A stretch of DNA of 64,000 nucleotides from Pirellula staleyi DSM 6068 (GTDB lineage Bacteria; Planctomycetota; Planctomycetia; Pirellulales; Pirellulaceae): the NCBI GenBank assembly GCA_945875845.1, contig CAMCMB010000018.1, forward strand, positions 1 through 64,000. Direction: 5' to 3'. Below the pieces are notes generated by a model. That model saw nothing but the letters and a program-made list of their open reading frames with translations. It ran no database searches and was not told the origin of the DNA. Shown here one piece after another: positions 34,533-41,319 of the stretch. Both the position numbers and the translations under genes were made by a program. Numbering within the stretch: position 1 is the first letter of the stretch; every line of letters begins with the position of its first letter.

Positions 34533-34729
34533 CAGCGTATTATCTTTCGAGCTTTAGGGTGCAACAAAAAAGGCGGAGGGGGAAGGAAACCTCTTACCTT
34601 TGTACCAATTCGACGCTCCGGCGTGTGCTTCGCGTGTCAAACCGGAGCGAGTTGGGAGCGGGAATCTCGCAGTCGCCGCGAGTGATTCACCATTGGCACG
34701 GCACGCTTTCGGCGACTTGCGTGCATTTC

Positions 34730-35407
34730 CTAGTTCTCTGGTCGATTGACGTTACTGGGGAGAGCCGCCAGCTTCAGCGTTAGCTCTAACTCGCTCCCAT
34801 CCCGATCCAACATCAAAACAGTTTCATCCCCTGGCAAATATTTTAGTAGCGAATCTCGAAACGTTGCGTAATCACGGATTTCTTCGACTCCTACCTTTTT
34901 GATCGTGTCACCCTTTATTACTCCGGAAAGGGCTGCTGGAGAATGTGGAATTACGTACAAGACCGTAAATGGTGGCGTTTTATAATTCCAGTTAATGCCA
35001 ACAAAGACTGCTGGCGAGCGACCCACTTTCCAACCAAGTCGAGTTGCGATTGGTTCCACCATTTCGAACGTTATCTTGGAAGGGCCAAGCAAATAGAGCG
35101 TGTGCTGTCCGAATTCTCTAGGCTGGATTTCTTTTAGTGTGTCAAGTGACTCCAGTTTACCATTCCAATCCGGAGGAATACAGACATTCTTGATCTTCGA
35201 GAATTCGTCTCCTTTTCGATTTGGAGGCCCTGGTTCAAGCTCGACAACGAGGCCAAGTTCACGTAGGGCTTTCACCTCAGGCACCTGTGCGGCCACGAAG
35301 GAAATGCTATGAAGCGCCAAACCCACCGTAGCGCAAGCGAAGGTTGCATATCGTAATGCTCTTGAGTTCACAACTATCTCCAGAGAACTAGTAATTCTCA
35401 GACGCAC
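34730..35407 (-). CDS. secreted PDZ-domain protein
   Basis: The 225-residue product has a hydrophobic signal (YATFACATVGLALHSISFVAA, about 20-40), then a leucine-rich-like or winged segment (KALRELGLVVELEPG...IPPDWNGKLESLDTLKEIQP) and a C-terminal PDZ domain (about 145-215: FTVLYVIPHSPAALSGVIKGDTIKKVGVEEIRDYATFRDSLLKYLPGDETVLMLDRDG). There is no protease domain, so it is a binding protein. A GTG at about 35374 (VVNSRALRYATF) is an alternative start. It lies 197 bp upstream of the DUF6288 fusion gene on the same strand and may be transcribed with it. Confidence 0.7.
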   Translation of the reverse strand: MRLRITSSLEIVVNSRALRYATFACATVGLALHSISFVAAQVPEVKALRELGLVVELEPGPPNRKGDEFSKIKNVCIPPDWNGKLESLDTLKEIQPREFGQHTLYLLGPSKITFEMVEPIATRLGWKVGRSPAVFVGINWNYKTPPFTVLYVIPHSPAALSGVIKGDTIKKVGVEEIRDYATFRDSLLKYLPGDETVLMLDRDGSELELTLKLAALPSNVNRPEN

Positions 35408-35541
35408 TCGCCTTTAAACGAAAGATTGATTGTAGCCCATTTCGCTGGTCAAATGGGCCAACGGCATTGCCGATAGGGAAGTCAAGGCTTGATCATCGGT
35501 ATTTCGACGCTCCGGCGTAACGTATGTTGCTCAGCTTCATT

Positions 35542-35616
35542 GAACCGCCTCATGCCGACCCGCATGTACGGTGGTGTGAGGAGGGTACCCGGCAACGGGA
35601 ATCCTTCTTACCCGAT
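35542..35616 (+). ncRNA. possible group II intron 3' end (domains V and VI)
   Basis: GAACCGCC-TC-ATGC and GCAT-GTAC-GGTGGT pair to a domain-V-like hairpin, with the typical GCATGTACGGT second strand. It is followed at once by AGGAGGG...CCCG-GCAA-CGGG...CCTTCTT, a hairpin with a GNRA loop like domain VI, and by TACCCGAT, a usual intron 3' end. No reverse transcriptase frame and no other intron domain lie upstream, so only a truncated 3' remnant would be present. The call is by recognition of the domain V/VI pattern and needs a covariance-model search. Confidence 0.45.
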
Positions 35617-35646
35617 TTCGTCGATTTAACTTCGCCCAATGCGGGC

Positions 35647-36060
35647 CTAAATCTGGCCACCTTCATCGAGCCACTGTTCGCGGAGGTCGACCCGACGACT
35701 GTCGTTCATGTTGAGTAGCCGTGCAGTCGCGCGGCCCGTTGGAGTTAGCCCGACAATCTTTGCATCACGAATTGCAAAATGGTCGTTCCAACTGTCTGTT
35801 CGGGGATTGAAGAGGTTGACGATTTCGCCGGAGTTAGGGTCAATGCTCGAAAGGTTCGGGCCTTTGAAGAGGTTGCAACGGTCACATGCAAGTGCCAGTC
35901 GTTTCAGATTGTCCAGGTTATCATCGTCCGGCGTGTGCTGTTTGGCGATCACATGCTCGATATGAAACGTAATGAATGGAGTGGCGTCCTGAGGAAGATG
36001 ACAATACTCGCAGCAATCGCCCGCTCTTTGCCTAACCAAGTTTTTGGTCGTCGCTTCCAT
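35647..36060 (-). CDS. HNH endonuclease
   Basis: The 137-residue protein carries a complete HNH core: C17-x2-C20 in DCCEYCHLP, FHIEH at 32-36, and LACDRCNLFKGPNL with C59-x2-C62-N63, followed by NPRTDSWNDHFAI. The two CxxC pairs should bind a structural zinc. The C-terminal part (IVGLTPTGRATARLLNMN) is typical of this HNH subgroup. Its ATG is one base after the stop of the small upstream gene, so the two are translationally coupled. It may act in defence, in mobile-element biology or as a toxin; nothing in the sequence decides. A possible intron remnant lies 30 bp past its stop. Confidence 0.88.
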   Translation of the reverse strand: MEATTKNLVRQRAGDCCEYCHLPQDATPFITFHIEHVIAKQHTPDDDNLDNLKRLALACDRCNLFKGPNLSSIDPNSGEIVNLFNPRTDSWNDHFAIRDAKIVGLTPTGRATARLLNMNDSRRVDLREQWLDEGGQI

Positions 36061-36061
36061 G

Positions 36062-36319
36062 TCAAGAACTATGACGAGCCAAAAAACGTCGAGCCTTCGA
36101 TTGGATTATGGATATCACATCAGCCGCTTCGACAAAGTCCTTGTACGCAGCCTCCTCCTCGCTCGTCAGCGTACCTTCGTTCGCTCTCTCGCGAAGTCGT
36201 TGCACCTCCGCTTCTGTTTCTGGATCGACACGAAGGTCGGCAATGACGCGTGCGACCTCGGGTGTCAACGCCTCTGTCATTGGTTCAAGAAATCGATCGA
36301 GATAGGTTGTTGCGGCCAT
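36062..36319 (-). CDS. small helical protein coupled to HNH endonuclease
   Basis: The 85-residue acidic, helical product (MAATTYLDRFLEPMTEALTPEVARVIADLRVDPETEAEVQRLRERANEG then TLTSEEEAAYKDFVEAADVISIIQSKARRFL) ends one base before the HNH start. I have the impression that this pair recurs in other planctomycetes and cyanobacteria, but cannot check. Charge, size and order (small acidic protein first, nuclease second) resemble an antitoxin-toxin layout, or a specificity or dimerisation partner. No DNA-binding motif is obvious. Confidence 0.75.
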   Translation of the reverse strand: MAATTYLDRFLEPMTEALTPEVARVIADLRVDPETEAEVQRLRERANEGTLTSEEEAAYKDFVEAADVISIIQSKARRFLARHSS

Positions 36320-36623
36320 GGGTTGAGTCTATCGCAGCAGAAGAAGAAAAGCCAGATTAATCACGGTCCCCCCTAATTAACAAGCAACCGACACTTGTTG
36401 CTTCTTGCCGCTGCGATGACGAGGCAGGTTACTGCCTTTGGCGTCAGCGCAATCGAAACGGGGGCTAGCCAATCCGATTCGGTCACCCAAACCATTGCGA
36501 AGCGTCCGTATCATGCACCGGCGTGTCAAACGCTTGTCAAACCGGTCCGAGTTGAGGCAATGCACCATAATTGCTTGACGTCATCGCGCGCCTAACGCAA
36601 TGGTAGGCGCGTCCTGGGAATGC
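36320..36623. other. intergenic region
   Basis: About 300 bp without a gene, between the WrbA-like gene and the small-protein/HNH pair. The segment CCGGCGTGTCAAACGCTTG with CAAACCGGTCCGAGTTG (36519-36556) resembles CTCCGGCGTGTGCTTCGCGTG with CAAACCGGAGCGAGTTG at 34615-34657, apparently a short dispersed repeat. Promoters for the minus-strand pair should be here. Confidence 0.4.
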
Positions 36624-37187
36624 TTATTTCCCTAGCTCACGAAATCGCTCGTAGTTTTGATTCAGCGGATGAGCGTCTTTGCGGCCGTGGATGAGGCTTG
36701 CAGACCATTCAGCCAACCGCAGCCCAAGCCTCCTACAAGCTTCTTGGCTTCCGTCCTCCACCGGCGGGCCAGCGGCGATCGCGCCATAATGGGCAGAGAA
36801 CTTCACCCCCGTGTAGTCCGTCACTCCAAACACGAGAAATCCGTAGTTAATGAGAATCGACAACAACGTCATGCAAGTCCATTCTTGCCCACCACCCCAC
36901 GCGCCAGCCGACGTAAATACGCAACCAATCTTGCCGTCAAGCTTTCCCCAATTTTCAATCGGTTGCTGGTCCCACCATTGCTTCATTTGCCAACTAACGC
37001 TGCCATAGTTGGTCGGTGATCCGAGTGCGATGCCATCGCACCACTTCAGATCGTTGTGATCGGCGTTCGAGACATCTTTCAATCGCACTTCTGTCCCTTC
37101 AAGTTGCCGGGCGCCCTCGGCAACCAACTCTGCCATCTTTTGAGTATTGCCAGAGTTGGAGTGATAAAGCACTAGAATTTTGGACAA
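36624..37187 (-). CDS. flavodoxin-like NAD(P)H:quinone oxidoreductase (WrbA-like)
   Basis: The 187-residue protein opens with the flavodoxin phosphate loop ILVLYHSNSGNTQKMAELVAEG and has the FMN loops GIALGSPTNYGSVSWQMKQWWDQ and CVFTSAGAWGGGQEWTCMTLL, then FSAHYGAIAAGPP near the C-terminus. WrbA-type enzymes carry out two-electron reduction of quinones in the cytoplasm. The length is near that of WrbA (about 200). It is a single gene, reading toward the small-protein/HNH pair on the same strand, about 300 bp away. Confidence 0.82.
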   Translation of the reverse strand: MSKILVLYHSNSGNTQKMAELVAEGARQLEGTEVRLKDVSNADHNDLKWCDGIALGSPTNYGSVSWQMKQWWDQQPIENWGKLDGKIGCVFTSAGAWGGGQEWTCMTLLSILINYGFLVFGVTDYTGVKFSAHYGAIAAGPPVEDGSQEACRRLGLRLAEWSASLIHGRKDAHPLNQNYERFRELGK

Positions 37188-37795
37188 TTTTCAAGCCTTT
37201 CTTCGAACGAAAATCAAATTCAAACAACCAGGAAAAGCGTAAAGGATACCGAATTGCCTCAAAAAAGGGTTTCGGGGTGTAAAAAGGTGTTGACCCTATT
37301 GTCCATAAACGGTTCCTACCTCCTTTTTCGCTCTGCATCTGGCTCTATGCCAGTGGTCGTATGACCTTCGCCCTAGCGTGAAGGTAACGATCCCCTGGGG
37401 TAAACCCAGGGGCATTTTCGATGCATGCCATCTGGCTTTACGCCAGTGGTCGTATGACCTTCGCCCTAGCGTGAAGGTAAGGATCCCCTGGGGTAAACCC
37501 AGGGGCATTTTCGATGTTATGCCATCTGGCTTTACGCCAGTGGTAGCTGACCTTCGCCCTAGCGTGAAGGTAAGGATCCCCTGGGGTAAACCCAGGGGCA
37601 TTTTCGTTGCATGCAAGGGTAGCTTTGCCAGCTATCTGTATTTTGCTGCTCAGAAATGTAGATAAAAATCCTGCCACCGCGTAGTTTTTCTGTTGTATCT
37701 TCCACCGGGAAATTGCTAGAGTCCGATCAGGGTAGGATGAGCGCCAGCTTGCAGGTTTGAGTAGAGTTAGTCCAACGCAAACAGAAGAAACTATC
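37188..37795. other. intergenic region dominated by a tandem hairpin repeat
   Basis: No gene is supported in these 608 bp. Most of it is the three-unit 93-bp repeat described next. Apparent frames on both strands through the repeat simply translate the repeat (for example a 31-residue periodic peptide on the minus strand) and are rejected. The remaining right part should hold the promoter of the chalcone-isomerase-like gene. Confidence 0.6.
37338..37612 (+). repeat. three tandem ~93-bp units, each with three hairpins
   Basis: Units start at 37338, 37431 and 37525. Each contains CTGGC-TTTAC-GCCAG, then ACCTTC-GCCCTAGCGT-GAAGGT, then CCCCTGGG-GTAAA-CCCAGGGG, followed by CATTTTCGATG. The three stems are preserved between units while loops and spacers vary. 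Related copies are at 41035-41141 (same orientation, circularly permuted by half a unit) and, degenerate and inverted, at 12041-12092. It is not a CRISPR: units abut with no unique spacers. Confidence 0.85.
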
Positions 37796-38362
37796 ATGTG
37801 GAAGTCAGTGGCCTTTGCCTTCATACTTTTTGGTTCAAGCCTCGCTGAACTGACTGCCGTTGCTGGCGACTTACCTTCGCAGATTCAAGTCGGCGAACAT
37901 CGCTTGGTTCTCAATGGCAAGGGTGCACGAACAAAGATGGTGCTTGAGCTGTATGTTGCGGGGCTGTACTTGACGCAGCCCAGCAACAATGCTGCTCAAA
38001 TCATCGCGGCCGATCAGCCGATGGCGATTCGCATCCAAATTACTTCGAGCTTCGTCAGCCAGAAGAGCCTCGTTGACTCGTTGGAAGAGGGCTTCAAAAA
38101 TGCGACTGGTGGTGACACTCGCGAAATTCGCAAACAGATTGACGAGTTCCGCGACTGCTTCAAGGAAGCCATTGCAAAGGGAGATACCTTCGATATGGTC
38201 TACCTTCCAAATCATGGGGTGAGTGTGAGCAAGAACGGCAAACTCAAAGGCGCTGTCGCTGGCACAAAGTTTAAGCAAGCTTTGTTTAGTATCTGGCTTT
38301 CCAGTACACCTGCCGACGCCACTCTGAAACAGGCGCTACTCACCACCGGCAAAGTCCGCTAA
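37796..38362 (+). CDS. exported chalcone-isomerase-like protein
   Basis: The ATG at 37796 gives a signal peptide (MWKSVAFAFILFGSSLAELTAVAGD). The 165-residue mature part fits the chalcone isomerase-like fold of bacterial periplasmic proteins: VGEHRLVLNGKGARTKMVLELYVAGLYLTQPSN, IQITSSFVSQKSLVDSLEEGF, FKEAIAKGDTFDMVYLPNHGVSVSKNGKLKGAVAG and FKQALFSIWLSSTPAD. Bacterial members are not known to make flavonoids; related proteins bind fatty acids. It is the first gene of a four-gene plus-strand run that is bracketed by hairpin repeats; the next gene starts 5 bp after its stop. Confidence 0.8.
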   Translation: MWKSVAFAFILFGSSLAELTAVAGDLPSQIQVGEHRLVLNGKGARTKMVLELYVAGLYLTQPSNNAAQIIAADQPMAIRIQITSSFVSQKSLVDSLEEGFKNATGGDTREIRKQIDEFRDCFKEAIAKGDTFDMVYLPNHGVSVSKNGKLKGAVAGTKFKQALFSIWLSSTPADATLKQALLTTGKVR

Positions 38363-38367
38363 AACCA

Positions 38368-39408
38368 GTGGTCTACCGCTCACTTACCATCCAAACCATT
38401 GAAGAGCTTGAGGACGAGCTGAGTCGCCCGACATCGGGCGTGCTGGACACACTTCGCTCAGTTACCGGCGATGTCGTGGTGCTAGGTGCTGGCGGTAAAA
38501 TGGGACCTACTTTGGCAAGAATGGTGAGAAGGGGATTCAATGAAATAGGGGACGAACAGCGACGTGTGATCGCTGTTTCTCGCTTTTCATCGACAAAGGC
38601 TGCGAGCGAACTTCAGCAGCATGGTGTCGAAACCATCTCCTGTGACTTGATGGATCGAGAAGCGGTGAGAGCGTTGCCGGATTCGCCGAATATCCTATTC
38701 ATGGCGGGGCAAAAATTTGGTACCAACGATTCGCCAGAGCTAACATGGGTGATGAATACACTGGTGCCAGCCATCGTGGCGGAACGCTATGCACAGTCTC
38801 GAATCGTTGTCTTTTCCACGGGCTGTGTCTATTCGATGGTGCCAGCCGATGGACCTGGGGCAAGCGAAGATGGGCTGCTCTCACCGCCCGGCGAGTACGC
38901 TAACTCCTGTGTCGGTCGTGAGCGCGTTTTTACGCATTTTTCTAAACAACATGGCACGCAAGTTCTGTTTTTCCGTCTTTGCTACGCTATCGACTTGCGT
39001 TACGGCGTGTTATGCGATGTTGCGACAAAAGTTGCCGCAGGCAAACCAGTCGATGTTTCCATGGGAGTGGTGAATGTAATATGGCAAGGTGACGCCAGTG
39101 CGAGAGCCATACAATGTCTTGCGCACGCCGCATCACCGCCCGTAGCGCTAAACGTCACCGGGCTCGATCGTGTGTCGATTCGATGTTTGGCACAGCGGTT
39201 TGGAAAGCTGTTAAACCGCGAACCTATTATTCAAGGAAAAGAGGGGAACACGGCCTGGCATTGGAACGCGTCGCGCTCGTATGACTTGTTTGGTCCGCCG
39301 AGCGTGTCCCTCGATACAATGATCAACGCGACAGCGGACTGGATGCGTCAGGGAGGTGCGCTATTAGGAAAGCCCACTCACTTTGAAACAACAGATGGGC
39401 AGTTTTAG
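38368..39408 (+). CDS. NAD-dependent epimerase/dehydratase family protein
   Basis: A GTG at 38368 starts a 346-residue short-chain-dehydrogenase-like protein. The nucleotide loop is VVVLGAGGKMGPTLARM (about 36-52), a variant of GxxGxxG, and FSTGCVYS carries the substrate-binding Ser/Thr; the usual YxxxK is replaced by a YANSCVGRE segment, so catalysis may differ from classical epimerases. It lies 5 bp after the chalcone-isomerase-like gene and 82 bp before a GNAT gene. Together with the DHDPS-like gene it probably belongs to a catabolic or modification route for a sugar-acid-like compound (inference). Confidence 0.8.
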   Translation: MVYRSLTIQTIEELEDELSRPTSGVLDTLRSVTGDVVVLGAGGKMGPTLARMVRRGFNEIGDEQRRVIAVSRFSSTKAASELQQHGVETISCDLMDREAVRALPDSPNILFMAGQKFGTNDSPELTWVMNTLVPAIVAERYAQSRIVVFSTGCVYSMVPADGPGASEDGLLSPPGEYANSCVGRERVFTHFSKQHGTQVLFFRLCYAIDLRYGVLCDVATKVAAGKPVDVSMGVVNVIWQGDASARAIQCLAHAASPPVALNVTGLDRVSIRCLAQRFGKLLNREPIIQGKEGNTAWHWNASRSYDLFGPPSVSLDTMINATADWMRQGGALLGKPTHFETTDGQF

Positions 39409-39490
39409 TTGATTGCAGCACGGCACTCCGTGCCTTAAATCACGACACCGAGTGCCTTGCTACACGTTTTTGCAGTGATGAATACCAAAC

Positions 39491-39958
39491 ATGAACATTC
39501 GACTTTATCAAGCGAGCGATCTCGATGAGCTAAAGCGCATAACCATCGAGGGCTTTGAAGGCATTGCCATCGACCAGAGCGTTGAGAACCAACTAGGTAT
39601 GCTAAGTGGCCATGACTGGCGTTGGCGAAAAGCGCGACATGTCGACGAGGACGTCGAGGTGAATCCGACAGGTGTTTTTGTTGCACAAGAATTCGATAAG
39701 GTTCTCGGCTACATTAGTACGCGCGTTGACTATGCTGCAGGCAAGGGCCGCATACCTAATCTGGCGGTCGATAAGTCCGTGCGAGGACGCGGCATTGGTC
39801 GGTTCCTCATCGAACATGCTCTTGACTACTTCCGACGGGAGGGAATGTCGTTCGCGATGATCGAGACGATGGATAACAATCAGGTGGGGCAGCATCTTTA
39901 TCCGTCATGTGGCTTTGTGGAAGCGTGTCGCCAAATCCATTTTGCGAAGAAACTCTAA
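39491..39958 (+). CDS. GNAT-family N-acetyltransferase
   Basis: The 155-residue protein has the GNAT acetyl-CoA site: LGYISTRVDYAAGKGRIPNLAVDKSVRGRGIGRFLIEHAL (motif A with RGRGIG, about residues 97-103) and a C-terminal MDNNQVGQHLYPSCGFVEACRQIHFAKKL. It transfers an acetyl group to an amine of an unknown small molecule or protein in the cytoplasm. Its stop codon overlaps the next gene's start in TAATG, so translation is coupled with the DHDPS-like protein. Confidence 0.87.
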   Translation: MNIRLYQASDLDELKRITIEGFEGIAIDQSVENQLGMLSGHDWRWRKARHVDEDVEVNPTGVFVAQEFDKVLGYISTRVDYAAGKGRIPNLAVDKSVRGRGIGRFLIEHALDYFRREGMSFAMIETMDNNQVGQHLYPSCGFVEACRQIHFAKKL

Positions 39959-41028
39959 TGCGACCAAACGATGTCCGGAACAACGATGTCCGGAACAACG
40001 ATGTCCGGAACACGGATAACTTGCGTTCCCAATTGCTCGCAGGTCAAGCGATACCTGCGCATCCCTTGGCACTCGATTCATCCCGTCGACTTGACGAGCG
40101 AAGACAGCGAGCATTGTCTCGCTATTACATCGCCAGCGGAGTCGGTGGGCTTGCTGTTGGAGTGCACACGACCCAGTTTGCGATTCGGGACCCAAAGATT
40201 GGGCTACTCAAACCGGTGCTTCAATTAGCCGCTGAAGAGATGGATCGCGCCTCGAAGTCGCTTGTTCGAATCGCCGGAGTCTGTGGTCTAACAGGACAAG
40301 CCGTCTCCGAAGCACAGATGGCTTGCGATTTAAGATACGACGCCGCTTTGTTAAGTTTAGGAGCGATGCGAGAGGCGACTGATGACAATCTGATTGCCCA
40401 CTGTCGGACGTTGGCTGAAGTTATCCCGATCGTTGGATTCTATCTTCAACCTAGCGTAGGTGGTCGTATTCTGTCCTACGCATTTTGGCGTCGTTTCGTT
40501 GAAATCGAACACGTTGTTGCGATCAAAATTGCTCCTTTCAATCGCTATCAAACGCAAGACGTAGTGCGCGCGGTAATCGATTCCGGTCGCGAAGACATTG
40601 CGCTTTATACGGGTAACGACGACAACATTGTGCCAGATCTACTTACTCCCTTTCGTTTTGGAAGTAGGAATTGTCGTATTGTCGGCGGCTTGCTGGGCCA
40701 TTGGTCGGTTTGGACGAAGCGAGCCGTGGAGTTGCTAGATCGATGTCGAAATGCCGACGCATCGTCTGAGCTTTTGCGGCTCGGAGTTGAGGTTACCGAC
40801 AGCAATACCGCTTTTTTTGATGCCGCCAATGCTTTTCGGGGGTGCATTGCTGGTCTACACGAAGTACTAAGACGTCAGCGAATTCTTGAGGGGACGTGGT
40901 GTCTCGATGAAGATGAAACTTTGAGTCCTGGCCAAAAACAGGAGATTGATCGTGTGTATCGCTGTTATCCCCACCTAAACGACGACGAGTTCGTTGCAAT
41001 GCACCGCGATGATTGGTTGCGATTGTGA
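39958..41028 (+). CDS. dihydrodipicolinate-synthase-family (DHDPS/NAL-like) protein
   Basis: The ATG at 39958 shares one base with the preceding TAA. The 356-residue protein is a TIM-barrel of the DapA family: YYIASGVGGLAVGVHTTQF, VIPIVGFYLQPSVGGRILS with Tyr162, and VVAIKIAPFNRY with Lys190, the expected Schiff-base lysine. The C-terminus (DNIVPDLLTPFRFG...) is longer than in DapA. Members are pyruvate- or other keto-acid-dependent lyases; true DapA is unlikely. Residues 4-18 are a threefold NDVRN repeat from a 15-bp DNA repeat, an odd N-terminal feature. Confidence 0.85.
   Translation: MRPNDVRNNDVRNNDVRNTDNLRSQLLAGQAIPAHPLALDSSRRLDERRQRALSRYYIASGVGGLAVGVHTTQFAIRDPKIGLLKPVLQLAAEEMDRASKSLVRIAGVCGLTGQAVSEAQMACDLRYDAALLSLGAMREATDDNLIAHCRTLAEVIPIVGFYLQPSVGGRILSYAFWRRFVEIEHVVAIKIAPFNRYQTQDVVRAVIDSGREDIALYTGNDDNIVPDLLTPFRFGSRNCRIVGGLLGHWSVWTKRAVELLDRCRNADASSELLRLGVEVTDSNTAFFDAANAFRGCIAGLHEVLRRQRILEGTWCLDEDETLSPGQKQEIDRVYRCYPHLNDDEFVAMHRDDWLRL
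39967..40011 (+). repeat. 15-bp coding tandem repeat (x3)
   Basis: AACGATGTCCGGAAC is repeated three times without a mismatch at the start of the DHDPS-like gene, encoding NDVRN three times. Perfect identity indicates recent slippage expansion. Confidence 0.85.
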
Positions 41029-41034
41029 CTCTTA

Positions 41035-41141
41035 CCCTAGATTGAAGGTAACGATCCTCTGGGGTAAACCGAGGGGCATTTTCGATTCATGCCACCTGGC
41101 TTTACGCCAGTGGTAGTTTGACCTTCGCCCTAGCGTAATCG
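41035..41141 (+). repeat. right-hand copy of the three-hairpin repeat
   Basis: Starting just after the DHDPS-like stop, this 107-bp segment runs CCCTAG...GAAGGTAACGATCC, TCTGGGGTAAACCGAGGGG, CATTTTCGATTCATGCC, then CTGGC-TTTAC-GCCAG and GACCTTCGCCCTAGCGT. It is the same unit as at 37338-37612, in the same orientation but beginning at the middle of the unit. With the left array it brackets the four-gene run. Confidence 0.75.
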
Positions 41142-41190
41142 AACGCATCGTCTCCAGTCTGTATCCCGTCCTGCGGTTAGCCATGAATCA

Positions 41191-41226
41191 GCGAGGAAAT
41201 CTGCGAGGAAATCTGCGAGGGAACAA
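41191..41226. repeat. 12-bp tandem repeat
   Basis: GCGAGGAAATCT is present about three times in the gap before the S9 peptidase gene stop. No gene is supported around it. Confidence 0.55.
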
Positions 41227-41319
41227 CACCGACGAAACGACAGATAATACGATGCAGTTCTGCCAGTGTCGAAAGCCCTCGCTGTTAGGTCGCACCTGCT
41301 GGGGACGGCCTATGGAACC

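Noticed and set aside
35524-35718. 64-codon plus-strand frame (MLLSFIEPPHADPHVRW...)
   Set aside because: It overlaps the structured domain V/VI-like RNA and the 3' end of the HNH gene; repeat-intron sequence explains it better than a protein.
37338-37612. Possible CRISPR array
   Set aside because: Units abut without unique spacers, are 93 bp long with three internal hairpins, and no cas gene is in the window.
37296-37616. Minus-strand frame with 31-residue periodic peptide (MPLGLPQGILTFTLGRRS repeated), and a matching plus-strand frame
   Set aside because: It is open only because the 93-bp repeat unit is a multiple of three and stop-free; similar frames occur on both strands and copies elsewhere are not open.
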